Shown here piece after piece: positions 41,206-49,643 of a DNA stretch of 64,000 nucleotides (within the stretch, counting starts at the first letter, position 1; each line of letters begins with the position of its first letter). The translations under genes were made by a program, and so were the position numbers. Source of the stretch: Chloroflexota bacterium (GTDB lineage Bacteria > Chloroflexota > Dehalococcoidia > Bin125); NCBI GenBank assembly GCA_028875225.1, contig JAPPFB010000017.1:233983-297982 (forward strand), written 5' to 3'. The notes under the pieces are model-generated. The model was not told where the DNA came from. It searched no databases and saw nothing but the letters and a program-made list of their open reading frames with translations.

Positions 41206-42025
41206 ATGTCCAACCCGCCCACCCCCAGACGCTGCCGACGCATCCTCGAAGCCCACCACCTCGACTGCCAGGGCCGCCCCCCCCGATGACATCGCCGCTG
41301 AGCTCCATTGCGCCCGCTCCACCGTCTACGCCTACTTCCGCGACTTCCAGCTCCACCGCGCCCACATCCTGCGCAGCGTCGCCGCCGACCGACTCGCCGA
41401 CCAGGTCCACATCCTCACCACCCCCGACACCGACCCCGACCAGCACCGCCAGACCGTCGCCGCCACCAGAGAGCTGCGTCTCCTCCTCGCCGCCCTGCCC
41501 AACCTCCAGGAACAGGAGCGCGAACAGCGCGAACAACTCGTCAACGCCCGCCAGGCCGACGCTGTCGCTCTCGCTCGAAGCCGGCATTTCCTGGCCGACG
41601 AGGACGGACACGTCCGTTACGTCGCCGGCGACGACTACGGCCAATGCCTGCCCGAGTGCCCGATGTGCCGCCCCGACCTCTACGAAGGCGACGACGCCCT
41701 GCCGCATCTCAGATCCTTGTACCACCTTGCCGAACCCCACCAACGCCCCCAGCCCTCCGACGCCGAACTGGACGAACCTGCTCCCACCGAGCCTGAACCG
41801 GACCAACCTCCACAATTTCCAGATGAATCCGCACCCATCCAGACAAATCTGGACAAATCCGGACAAGAAAACGACCAAAACCCAGCCCAGGCCACCGAAT
41901 CCACGCCAAACCCCCCAAATTCACCCCTCAGACCCCACCAACCCCGGAACTGGCCCAGACTCACCACACCCCAACGCCCCAACCGAAGCGTCGTCATCCC
42001 CCTCCCCGACCTGAGCAGACACTGA
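41206..42025 (+). pseudogene. HTH-domain protein gene, frameshifted at a C8 tract
   Basis: The ATG at 41206 has AGGAAAGG upstream and begins MSNPPTPRRCRRILEAHHLD. After 27 codons this frame stops just past a run of eight C (41277-41284). Removing one C joins it to the next frame, which reads DDIAAELHCARSTVYAYFRD and continues open to the stop at 42025, about 272 residues in all. The N-terminal part is a helix-turn-helix (about 10-50) like those of transposases or phage terminase small subunits. The middle has a CLPECPMC cluster, possibly metal-binding. The C-terminal third is Pro/Gln/Asn-rich with an IQTNLDKSGQ-type repeat. It may be a sequencing error, a decayed gene or a phase-variable one. 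It lies among palindromic repeats, not in an operon. Confidence 0.6.
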
Positions 42026-42030
42026 TGTCC

Positions 42031-42120
42031 CCTCTGACCCCCTCTCCCCGAGGGAGAGCTTGCCCCGCACTTGATGCGGGGGGCTGGAGCCTGCCCCCGC
42101 GACGGCGGGGGGTGAGGGCC
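42031..42120. repeat. Three adjacent palindromic stems (REP-like)
   Basis: Stem 1 is CTCTCCCC-GA-GGGAGAG (42042-42058), stem 2 CCCCGCACTTGATGCGGGG (42063-42081), stem 3 CCCCCGC-GAC-GGCGGGGG (42094-42111). Stem 1 belongs to the CCCTCTCCC type of 39494, stem 2 to the type at 41077 and 62178, stem 3 to the type at 24755 and 47612. So all three repeat types of this window meet here, right after the broken HTH gene and before rsmI. Confidence 0.65.
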
Positions 42121-42183
42121 TTCCGCTACCCCCAACCGAGCAGATGAACAGCGCAATCACCCTCGATCTTTACAGTGACACCC

Positions 42184-43014
42184 ATGTCCACCGACCCCGG
42201 CACCCTCTACGTCGTCGCCACACCGATCGGCAACCTCGAGGACATCACCCTGCGCGCACTGCGCGTTCTCCGTGAAGTTGACCTGATCGCTGCCGAACAC
42301 GTCCCCGTCGCCCTGGCCCTGCTGCGCCACTACGAGATCGACACTCCGGTCCTCCCCTATCACGACCGAGGTCCGGACCCCCAACGCATCGTGGAGCGAA
42401 TCGAGCGTGGACAGTCGGTCGCCCTGGTCTCCGACGCCGGCACGCCCGGAGTCTCAGACCCGGGACGCAACCTCGTCGCCGCGGCGTTGGACGCTGGATT
42501 TGACGTCGTCCCAATCCCCGGCGCGGCTGCATCTGTCGCACTCTGGTCGGTCAGCGGCGCAGAGTCGCCACAGGTGATGCTGTACGGCTTCCTGCCTCGC
42601 AAGACCAGCGAGCGTCGCCGAGCACTCGAGCAGCTCGCAGCCCTTGGACAGCCATCGATCGTGTTCGAGTCGCCGAGGCGAGTACGGAGCACGTTTCAGG
42701 ACATGGCCGACACCGTTCCCGATGCGCAGCTCGTGGTCGGCCGCGAGCTGACCAAGCTCCACGAACAGATCTGGCGCGGGACGCCGGCTGAGGCGCTCGA
42801 GGAGTTCGGCGAACCGCGCGGCGAATTCACCATCCTCCTCATTCCTCCCGTCGAAGGCGGCCGCCTCTGGACCGATGACGACGTCGCCAAGGCGCTCGCC
42901 GAGGCCGCTTCGCAGGGAGCCTCGCGACCGCAGGCCGCGCGCTTCGTCGCGCAGCAGTCCGGCCGGCCGCGACGTGAGGTTTACGCGCTCTGGCCGTTCG
43001 AGTCGGAACGATGA
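42184..43014 (+). CDS. rsmI: 16S rRNA (cytidine-1402 2'-O)-methyltransferase
   Basis: A 276-residue tetrapyrrole-methylase-fold enzyme that methylates C1402 of 16S rRNA. The N-terminal signature is YVVATPIGNLEDITLRALRV. GQSVALVSDAGTPGVSDPGR (about 75-94) forms the SAM pocket, and VIGRELTK-like VVGRELTKLHEQIWRGTPAE is at about 183-202. The ATG at 42184 is preferred to a GTG nine bases upstream. The next gene, metG, is 85 bases on. Length is normal. Confidence 0.93.
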   Translation: MSTDPGTLYVVATPIGNLEDITLRALRVLREVDLIAAEHVPVALALLRHYEIDTPVLPYHDRGPDPQRIVERIERGQSVALVSDAGTPGVSDPGRNLVAAALDAGFDVVPIPGAAASVALWSVSGAESPQVMLYGFLPRKTSERRRALEQLAALGQPSIVFESPRRVRSTFQDMADTVPDAQLVVGRELTKLHEQIWRGTPAEALEEFGEPRGEFTILLIPPVEGGRLWTDDDVAKALAEAASQGASRPQAARFVAQQSGRPRREVYALWPFESER

Positions 43015-43099
43015 CGTTCAAACTCAACCGAGCGCCTAACCTAGAGGAAGACGTGCCTTCCAACCCTCCCCAGCCTGAAATCAACCCCCGCGAACGACC

Positions 43100-44767
43100 A
43101 TGAGCGACAACATTCTCGTCTGCGTGGCCTGGCCCTACGCCAACGGCCCCATCCACCACGGACAGCTCGGCGGCGCATACCTGCCCGCCGACATCTTCGC
43201 GCGCTACCACCGCATCCGCGGCAACCGCGTCGCCATGGTCTCCGGCTCTGACACCCACGGCACGCCAATCACCGTCCGCGCCGACGACGAGGGCCGGACG
43301 CCGGAGGAAGTTGTCGCCGAGTACCACCAGTCCATCCTCGACACCTGGGACGGGATGGGCATCTCCTTCGACACGTTCACCACAACCATGACCGACAACC
43401 ACGAGGAAGTCGTCCACGGCCTGTTCAACGCGCTGCTCGAGCGGGACTACCTGTACCGGCAGACCCAGGACCTCTTCTACGACCCCGAAGCGAAGCGCTT
43501 CCTGCCCGACCGCTACATCGAGGGACAGTGCCCGCACTGCGACGAGCCGCGCGCCCGCGGCGATCAGTGCGACACCTGCGGCCGCCAGCTCGACGCCATC
43601 GACCTCATCAATCCCCGCTCACGCAACACCGGCGCCACCCCCGAGTTGCGCAGTTCGGAGCACTACTTCCTCCGCTTGACCGCGTTCGAGAATCCCCTGC
43701 AGGAGTGGCTTGACGACGACAAGGACTTCTGGCGCACGCATGTCCTCAACTTCTCCAAAGGGATGCTGCGCGAAGGTCTACAGGACCGCGCCATTACCCG
43801 CGACATCGACTGGGGCGTGCCCGTGCCGCTCGACGGCTGGGACGACAAGCGCATCTACGTCTGGTTCGAGGCCGTGATCGGCTATCTCTCGGCCACGGTC
43901 GAGTGGGCCGCGACCAACGGCGACGCGGATGCCTGGCGCGACTTCTGGCAGTCCGACGACGCCCGCATCTACAACTTCATCGGCAAGGACAACGTCCCCT
44001 TCCACACCATCATCTGGCCCGCCATTCTGCTCGGCGCGGGCGGCTACAACCTCCCCTATGACGTGCCGGCCAACCAATACATCACGATGAGCGGCTCCAA
44101 GGCCAGCACCTCGCAGCGCTGGGCCGTCTGGGTCAACGACTACCTCACCCGCTACGACCCCGACCCGCTGCGCTACGCCCTCGCCGCGCAAATGCCCGAG
44201 ACCGCGGACTCCGACTTCTCCTGGTCCGAGTTCCTGCGCCGCAACAACGACGAACTCGTCGCCACCTGGGGCAACCTCGTCAATCGAGTGCTCTCCCTGA
44301 TCAATCGCCACTTCGACGCGCAGGTCCCTGACCCTGGCCCGCTCGACCGCGACGCCACCCGAATGCTCGACCGCGCCCAATCCGGCCTGGAACAGGTCGG
44401 ACAGTCAATCGAGGCCGTCCACCTGCGACAGGGCATCCAGCAGGCCTTCGCGCTCGCCCAGGAAGCCAACCGCTATCTCGACCAGACCGCGCCCTGGCAG
44501 GCCGTCAAGACCGACAAACAGGCCGCCGCCCGCAGTCTCTACACCGCGCTCAACGTGATCGCCGCCCTCCGAACGGCGCTCGCCCCCTACCTCCCCTTTA
44601 GCTGCCAGCTGCTCCACGAAATGCTCAACACTCAGGGCAGCATCAACGACCTCGGCTGGCAGATGCACGCCCTCCGCCCCGGCGACCAACTGCAGAAACC
44701 GACCCCCCTCTTCAAGAAACTCGACCCCTCAATCGTCGAGGAAGAAGAAGCCCGGCTCGGCACATGA
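43100..44767 (+). CDS. metG: Methionyl-tRNA synthetase
   Basis: A 555-residue class I synthetase. The HIGH-type motif in AWPYANGPIHHGQLGG reads HHGQ, a variant form. A zinc module follows: CPHCDEPRARGDQCDTCG (about 142-159). The KMSKS loop is replaced by KASTS in ITMSGSKASTSQRW, close to the KFSTS form of some MetG lineages. The anticodon-binding helical domain fills the C-terminal third; no C-terminal tRNA-binding OB domain is present. The stop overlaps the tatD start (ATGA). The enzyme charges initiator and elongator tRNA-Met. Confidence 0.93.
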   Translation: MSDNILVCVAWPYANGPIHHGQLGGAYLPADIFARYHRIRGNRVAMVSGSDTHGTPITVRADDEGRTPEEVVAEYHQSILDTWDGMGISFDTFTTTMTDNHEEVVHGLFNALLERDYLYRQTQDLFYDPEAKRFLPDRYIEGQCPHCDEPRARGDQCDTCGRQLDAIDLINPRSRNTGATPELRSSEHYFLRLTAFENPLQEWLDDDKDFWRTHVLNFSKGMLREGLQDRAITRDIDWGVPVPLDGWDDKRIYVWFEAVIGYLSATVEWAATNGDADAWRDFWQSDDARIYNFIGKDNVPFHTIIWPAILLGAGGYNLPYDVPANQYITMSGSKASTSQRWAVWVNDYLTRYDPDPLRYALAAQMPETADSDFSWSEFLRRNNDELVATWGNLVNRVLSLINRHFDAQVPDPGPLDRDATRMLDRAQSGLEQVGQSIEAVHLRQGIQQAFALAQEANRYLDQTAPWQAVKTDKQAAARSLYTALNVIAALRTALAPYLPFSCQLLHEMLNTQGSINDLGWQMHALRPGDQLQKPTPLFKKLDPSIVEEEEARLGT

Positions 44768-45555
44768 GCCAGCCCCCGGCGCTCTTCGACACCCACGCCC
44801 ACCTCCACGACCCCTGGATCGGCGACGACCTGCCCGACGTCATGGCCCGCGCCAGTGAGGCTGGCGTCGAGCGAATCGTCACAATCGGCTGCTCTCTCGA
44901 GGACAGCCGAAACGCCCTCGCCGTCGCCGAACAATACGACAACGTCTGGGCCACGCTCGGCGTCCACCCCCACGACGCCAAAGACTGGGACAAAGAAACC
45001 GAAGCCGAGTTCACCCGCATGGCCGACAACCCCAAGGTCGTCGCCATCGGAGAAATCGGCCTCGACTTCTACCGAAACCTCTCCCCCCACGCGGACCAGT
45101 ACGCCGCATTCGAAGCCCAACTCGCCCTAGCCGACCACCTCAACCTCCCCGTCGTCATCCACTCCCGAGACGCCCACGAAGAGACCTACGGCATTCTCCG
45201 CGAATGGGCCAATCTCCGCGAGCGAGAGCACCCTATCGGAGTCATCCACTGCTTCTCCGGAGACGCCCACCTCGCCCACCGCTACCACGACCTCGGCTTC
45301 CTCATCTCCTTCGCCGGCCCCGTCACCTACCCCAAGAACCACGCCCTCCGCGCCGCCGCCGCATCCCTCCCCCTAAACGCCATCGTCATCGAAACCGACG
45401 CCCCCTACCTCAGCCCCCAGCCCCGCCGCGGCAAACGAAACGAACCCGCGAACGTCCGCTACACGGCAGAGCAGATCGCGGAGGTCCGTGGGCACTCGGT
45501 CGCCGCCATAGCCGAGCAATCCTCCGCAAACGGCTTACGCCTCTTCCGAATCTAG
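44764..45555 (+). CDS. TatD family metal-dependent DNase
   Basis: A 263-residue TIM-barrel metallohydrolase. The metal ligands of the family are present: DTHAHLHD (9-16), EIGLDFYRN (about 97-105), VIHSRDAHEE (about 134), IHCFSGD (about 161) and ETDAPYLSP (about 211). TatD enzymes act as 3'-5' DNases. The four-base overlap with metG is a common gene order. Its 3' end overlaps the convergent accessory gene by about 20 bases. Confidence 0.92.
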   Translation: MSQPPALFDTHAHLHDPWIGDDLPDVMARASEAGVERIVTIGCSLEDSRNALAVAEQYDNVWATLGVHPHDAKDWDKETEAEFTRMADNPKVVAIGEIGLDFYRNLSPHADQYAAFEAQLALADHLNLPVVIHSRDAHEETYGILREWANLREREHPIGVIHCFSGDAHLAHRYHDLGFLISFAGPVTYPKNHALRAAAASLPLNAIVIETDAPYLSPQPRRGKRNEPANVRYTAEQIAEVRGHSVAAIAEQSSANGLRLFRI

Positions 45556-46530
45556 TTCGTCAATGACTTGGCGGAGGCGTGGCTCTAGCACTCGCTGGAA
45601 CGCCTCAAGCCTGTCCAAGCACCAATCGAGCGTCACTTCGATGACATCCGGTGGATCGTCTACAGACGTGTCGCGGAATGTCATCACCCTGCCAGCGATT
45701 CGTCCATGAGGGCCATCAGGGTCTGGAAAGAAGAAATCAGGCTCAAAGCTCAACTCATGCTCTATCTCCGCATTGTCGTCGAACAGGGCCTGAATGATGG
45801 CTTCGTTTCGGTCGGCTCCCCCCGTTCTAACGTCAAGTTGCACAGCAACGACGCCCGTCGTCCGCCAATCGACCCAATACTTGAGTCCTGGCTCGTCCAC
45901 TCGACAAGGAAACGACTTGGACTTGGCGACTGAGGCGAAGCCTGTTGATTCTGTTAGCCCCCGATCGAGTGCACCTTTGGCAAGTCGATCAAAGAAATCG
46001 ATTCTCAGACTTCTCTCGCTGTCCGTCATCGCCGCCGATGGACTCGTTGACCTACGTCTCCTTGCCCAAGCCTTGGGGGCTGCGACTACACGGAAATCCG
46101 CTCCTGTGAGAGATTCGCCAATCTTCAATGCCCTTACTTCGACGGCAAACAGGATGATGTTTGAAGCTGCCCATTCATTGAGGGAGTCAATCGCTGCAAG
46201 ATGCTCAGAGCGAAACACCGGTGCCACCCAGACCAACGTTCTGGCGTTGAGTCCTGCCGCATACGTCATGAGTTGACCGAGGTGGCCATGGTCGGACTGG
46301 CTGAGTTGATTCTCGATTGCAACCTTGCCGAATTCGCCCGCCGAGGCCAAGATGTCGAGGAAGAAGTCCCCCACCGGTACCTCCGTGTCCTCAAGCTCCA
46401 GATCCAATCTGATTTCGCTTCCCACCAAATCCAAGTTGTCGGCGAGCCATGGCGTGAAGTCCTGTGGTTCATTCGCAAACACATCGCTCAACGGCACTTG
46501 CCTAACTCGCCCCAGATCCTGCTTTGGCAT
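45535..46530 (-). CDS. DUF4268-type protein with PD-(D/E)xK nuclease-like N-terminus
   Basis: A 331-residue protein of uncertain role. The N-terminal part has a restriction-nuclease-like pattern: VGDFFLDILA (about 52-61), then VAIENQLSQSDHGHLGQLMTYAAG (about 70-93). The second acidic motif is E-N-Q where E-x-K is usual. The C-terminal part (about 165-331) resembles DUF4268, which often accompanies such nuclease domains. The gene is clearly more AT-rich than its neighbours (for example 45721-45780) and stands alone between tatD and the polyprenyl synthase, on the opposite strand from both. That suggests acquisition by transfer. Role in defence or repair is possible but not shown. Confidence 0.65.
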   Translation of the reverse strand: MPKQDLGRVRQVPLSDVFANEPQDFTPWLADNLDLVGSEIRLDLELEDTEVPVGDFFLDILASAGEFGKVAIENQLSQSDHGHLGQLMTYAAGLNARTLVWVAPVFRSEHLAAIDSLNEWAASNIILFAVEVRALKIGESLTGADFRVVAAPKAWARRRRSTSPSAAMTDSERSLRIDFFDRLAKGALDRGLTESTGFASVAKSKSFPCRVDEPGLKYWVDWRTTGVVAVQLDVRTGGADRNEAIIQALFDDNAEIEHELSFEPDFFFPDPDGPHGRIAGRVMTFRDTSVDDPPDVIEVTLDWCLDRLEAFQRVLEPRLRQVIDELDSEEA

Positions 46531-46583
46531 GTCGGCGGCCTCCTTCGATGTCCATCAAGCCTATCGGCGATACGCTAGTCCCG

Positions 46584-47564
46584 ATGACCACCCTCGACCA
46601 ACTCTATGCGCCCATCGCCGATGATCTGGCCATTGTCGAGGACACCCTCTCCCTCGTCGCGCAGTCCGACTTTCTGCCGCTGGAGGCGATGCTGAACCAG
46701 GTGCTGTCGCGGGGTGGGAAGCGGCTGCGACCGGCGATTTCTCTGCTCTGCGGGGGGTTTGGCGACTATGACGCCGACACTCAGATTCCGCTGGCCGCTT
46801 CGATTGAGTTGCTGCACACGGCGACGCTGGTGCATGACGATGTGATCGACTCGGCCGACACCCGGCGCGGGCATGTGACGGCCAACGCGACGTTTGGCAA
46901 TCCGGCCTCGGTGATGCTGGGCGATTACATGTTTGCCCACGCTGCCGAGCTGGTGGCGCGGACCGGGCACATCGGCGTGATTCGCCTGTTTGCCGACACG
47001 CTGATGGTCATGGCCAAGGGCGAACTGGCGCAGGACGTCTCGGCCTTCGACGCCGACTCGGGCACGATGCGCGACTACTACCGCCGAATCCACGGCAAGA
47101 CGGCGTCGCTCTTCGCGACTGCCGGCGCCGGCGGCGCGATGATGTCGGCTTGCGACGCGCAGACGATCGATTCGCTGCGCGAGTATGGACGCTCGATCGG
47201 CATGGCCTTCCAGATCGTCGACGACATCCTCGACTTCTGCGGCACCGAGGAGCAACTGGGCAAGCCGGTCGGCGGCGACCTCTCGGCCGGCACGCTCACG
47301 CTGCCGGCCATCGTGCTGATGGAGGACAATCCCGACGACAATCCGATCAATCGGTTCCTGGACGCCAGGGAAGAGAACGGGCGCGGCGAGTTTCTTGATC
47401 AGGCGCTGGAGGCGGCGCGTCAGCCGTCAATCGTGGAGCGCTGCATGGAAACGGTCGAGCAGTGGCGCAATCGCGGACTCGACGCGCTGCACGCCGCGCC
47501 GACCAACGGTCCCCGTGAACAGTTGACGGCGATCGCCGAGTTCGTGACCCAGCGCGACTTCTGA
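46584..47564 (+). CDS. Polyprenyl diphosphate synthase
   Basis: A 326-residue trans-prenyltransferase that lengthens isoprenoid diphosphates, for quinone side chains or carrier lipids. The first Asp-rich motif is LVHDDVIDSADTRRG (about 81-95); the second is FQIVDDILDFCG (about 209-220). GGKRLRP (about 45-51) binds isopentenyl diphosphate. Chain length cannot be told safely, but octaprenyl/heptaprenyl synthases are the closest type. The ATG at 46584 is chosen over an earlier frame start that runs into the divergent accessory gene. Confidence 0.9.
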   Translation: MTTLDQLYAPIADDLAIVEDTLSLVAQSDFLPLEAMLNQVLSRGGKRLRPAISLLCGGFGDYDADTQIPLAASIELLHTATLVHDDVIDSADTRRGHVTANATFGNPASVMLGDYMFAHAAELVARTGHIGVIRLFADTLMVMAKGELAQDVSAFDADSGTMRDYYRRIHGKTASLFATAGAGGAMMSACDAQTIDSLREYGRSIGMAFQIVDDILDFCGTEEQLGKPVGGDLSAGTLTLPAIVLMEDNPDDNPINRFLDAREENGRGEFLDQALEAARQPSIVERCMETVEQWRNRGLDALHAAPTNGPREQLTAIAEFVTQRDF

Positions 47565-47573
47565 CCATTGGTT

Positions 47574-47721
47574 CCCTCTCCCTGAGGAGATTTGCGCGTA
47601 ATCCCTAGAAGAAGTCGCCCCCGCGCAGGCGGGGGCAGCACGACCAGATAGGGGCCGACAGGCCCCGCCTACGCGGGGCCGACTTTGATTGGTTTGCGCG
47701 CAACTCTCCTGAGGGAGAGGG
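47574..47721. repeat. Composite long inverted repeat of nested palindromes
   Basis: Outer arms are CCCTCTCCCTGAGGAGA (47574-47590) and TCTCCTGAGGGAGAGGG (47705-47721). Next inside, TTTGCGCG occurs at 47591-47598 and 47693-47700. The inner arms, 47612-47636 and 47661-47685, are GC-rich hairpins of the same type as 24755-24840. The four layers are symmetric about a centre near 47648. It lies between convergent genes (polyprenyl synthase and the zinc-ribbon gene), so it may also end transcription. Confidence 0.65.
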
Positions 47722-47740
47722 TCAGGGTGAGGGCGCGGCG

Positions 47741-48181
47741 TTAGTCGCGCTTCATCGGTTGGGGCTGCGGCTTGCGCTCCGGCGCCTTCTTGGCCATGCG
47801 GTCCCGCTTGAGCTCGCGCTCCTTGCGCCGATCTTCGCGCGCCAGCCGCCGTTCGTGAATCTTCCTGTCGACCAGATCCACGTAGTCCTGCGAGGACAGG
47901 GGCTCCTGTTCGCGCCGCTTGGTGACTTGCGGGTGCTCGTAGGGACGGGCCTTTTTGGGCAGGTAGGTGACCTCCTGGCCCAGGTGCCAGTAGGTACCCT
48001 TGTCGGGGATGCGGCGGGGATAGCCCTGGCGCATGATGAAGGCCGAGAAGGAGGACGGCATGACGCGCTCGCACTCTTCATCGCATTCCGGGCAGGGTTG
48101 CGGTTCGGGCGCTTCCCGAATCGGCCGGACGACCTCGAAGATTCCCGCGCACTCTTCGCACAAGTACTCATATAGCGGCAC
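47741..48181 (-). CDS. FmdB-type zinc-ribbon protein
   Basis: A 146-residue protein. The N-terminal FmdB/CxxC zinc ribbon is complete: MPLYEYLCEECAGIFEVVRP, then CPECDEECERVM, giving C-x2-C and C-x2-C pairs. The rest is highly charged (KIHERRLAREDRRKERELKR) and probably helical, and ends in a basic Lys/Pro/Gln tail. Such proteins are uncharacterised or regulatory. The start overlaps the end of recO by 14 bases, so it is the last gene of the recR-recO unit. Confidence 0.75.
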   Translation of the reverse strand: MPLYEYLCEECAGIFEVVRPIREAPEPQPCPECDEECERVMPSSFSAFIMRQGYPRRIPDKGTYWHLGQEVTYLPKKARPYEHPQVTKRREQEPLSSQDYVDLVDRKIHERRLAREDRRKERELKRDRMAKKAPERKPQPQPMKRD

Positions 48182-48995
48182 GTCGCTGCTCCTCTCGCTC
48201 GCTCTCAGCGGCGGACTTCACCGCGCTGCGGCCAATCGTTTCTGCTCGCGCCAGATCCTCGGCAAAGCTGCTTGAACGCAGCCGTCCGTCCAGCGCCTGT
48301 TCCAGTGACAGTCTCAGGTGCCGTTCAAGCTCCACCGACGCTGCCGCGTCGACACGCACCTGCGCCGTCGACTCAGCCGACGACCGTCTCATATAGCGTA
48401 ACAATCGAAAGACCGGGGAGGACAGACGCTGACCATGCCCCGCGCCATGACAGCTCGGGCAGATGACACCGCCGTCTGCCGGGGAGTAGCCGTTGCCCTC
48501 CGGGCCGACTTCCGCACGGCATCGAACGCAGGCATCGAGCTCGGGCCGGTAACCCTGTTGATCGAGAAACCGCAACGTAAACCATCGGCGGACCGCCTCC
48601 GGGGCTGTTGTCCGTGCAAGGGCCTCCAGGGACTGGCACAGCAATTGATAGAGCTGGCCGGAGGCGGCGTCGGCGTCGGTCGAGCGGTCAACCAGCTCGG
48701 CCATCGCCATCGCCTCGGTCATGCGCTCCACATCGTCGTGCAATGGCGACCAGGGATCCAGGGACTGGGCGTCGGTGATCACGTAGAGCGAGCGGCCCTG
48801 AGCGAGGCCGAACTGACCACGGCTCAGCGGCTCCACGTGACCCGACATCTTGCTCAGCGGTTTGCGCACCCCCTTCGCGACCGCCTCGATTCTGCCCCTT
48901 GTGGGTGAGAAGAGCACACAGATACGGTCGGCGTCGCCCAGCGGACGCTGACGCAAGACGATCGCTTCGATGCGGATCGGACGGATCCGCGGCAT
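48168..48995 (-). CDS. recO: DNA repair protein RecO
   Basis: A 275-residue RecO, which helps load RecA at gaps in the RecFOR pathway. The N-terminal OB domain begins IEAIVLRQRPLGDADRICVL. The zinc site is CVRCRAEVG...GGVICPSCHG (about 153-184). Full length. Its ATG overlaps the recR stop by one base (TGATG), so the two are translated together; this close pairing of recR and recO makes functional sense as their products bind each other. Confidence 0.92.
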   Translation of the reverse strand: MPRIRPIRIEAIVLRQRPLGDADRICVLFSPTRGRIEAVAKGVRKPLSKMSGHVEPLSRGQFGLAQGRSLYVITDAQSLDPWSPLHDDVERMTEAMAMAELVDRSTDADAASGQLYQLLCQSLEALARTTAPEAVRRWFTLRFLDQQGYRPELDACVRCRAEVGPEGNGYSPADGGVICPSCHGAGHGQRLSSPVFRLLRYMRRSSAESTAQVRVDAAASVELERHLRLSLEQALDGRLRSSSFAEDLARAETIGRSAVKSAAESEREEQRRAAI

Positions 48996-49624
48996 CAGTC
49001 GGTCTCCTCGTGCCGCTCCAGCTCGACGCGATGCGTCATCGCCGCGCGGAGGGTGCGTTCATCCGCGTACTCGACGTCGGCGCCGACGGGTAGGCCGTGC
49101 GCGATCCGGGTGATCCTGACGCCCATCGCACCAATCACGCGAGACAGATATCCGGCCGTGGCCTCGCCCTCAAGATTGGGGTTCATGGCGAGGATGACTT
49201 CTTCGACAGAGGCGTCGCCGAGGCGGCTCAGGAGTTCTCGGACCTTGAGGTCTTCGGGGCCGACCCCGTCCATTGGCGAGATCGCGCCGTGCAGGACGTG
49301 ATAGCGGCCGCGATGCACGCCGGCCCGCTCGATTGCCGCCACATCGAGTGGCTCTTCAACCACGCAGATGGTTGCGTCGGAGCGCTGCGGATCGAGACAG
49401 AGGCCGCAGGGATCGGAGTCGGTGATGTTCTGGCAGACGGCGCAGAGGCGGGTGGAATCCTTGACCTCGAGCAACGCTTCCGCCAGCGCCTCGGCCTCTG
49501 CGCGCGGCGCACGCAGGACGTGATAAGCGAGGCGCTGGGCGCTCTTTGGGCCAATGCCAGGCAGGCGGTGGAAGGCCTCGATCAAGCGGGCGATCGTCGG
49601 CGAGGTGGCGGGCGAGCGCTGCAT
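48995..49624 (-). CDS. recR: Recombination protein RecR
   Basis: A 209-residue RecR, which forms a DNA clamp with RecO. The HhH motif FHRLPGIGPKSAQRLAYH (about 18-35) is followed by the zinc finger CAVCQNITDSDPCGLC (about 58-73) and a Toprim domain (ICVVEEPLDVAAIE; EVILAMNPNLEGEATA). The length is normal. It follows ybaB by 19 bases on the same strand, the usual dnaX-ybaB-recR order. Confidence 0.95.
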   Translation of the reverse strand: MQRSPATSPTIARLIEAFHRLPGIGPKSAQRLAYHVLRAPRAEAEALAEALLEVKDSTRLCAVCQNITDSDPCGLCLDPQRSDATICVVEEPLDVAAIERAGVHRGRYHVLHGAISPMDGVGPEDLKVRELLSRLGDASVEEVILAMNPNLEGEATAGYLSRVIGAMGVRITRIAHGLPVGADVEYADERTLRAAMTHRVELERHEETD

Positions 49625-49643
49625 GCCGACTGCTCCTACTGTC

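Noticed and set aside
41277-41284. Programmed ribosomal frameshifting at the C8 tract
   Set aside because: The first frame ends after 27 codons with no partner product, and no downstream stimulatory structure or known family precedent supports it; an indel is simpler.
41204-41878. 224-residue minus-strand frame opposite the broken HTH gene
   Set aside because: Gly/Val-rich with no domain; the plus-strand reading with one base removed is far more protein-like.
40836-42014. 392-residue Pro/Thr/Ser-rich frame across the repeat-rich region and HTH gene
   Set aside because: Low-complexity product with no domain; the other frame has a ribosome site, an HTH and the better amino-acid pattern.
47591-47700. 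TTTGCGCG copies as proof of transposition
   Set aside because: As GCGC is palindromic, the copies also fit plain inverted symmetry of the whole repeat; a target duplication is possible but not shown.
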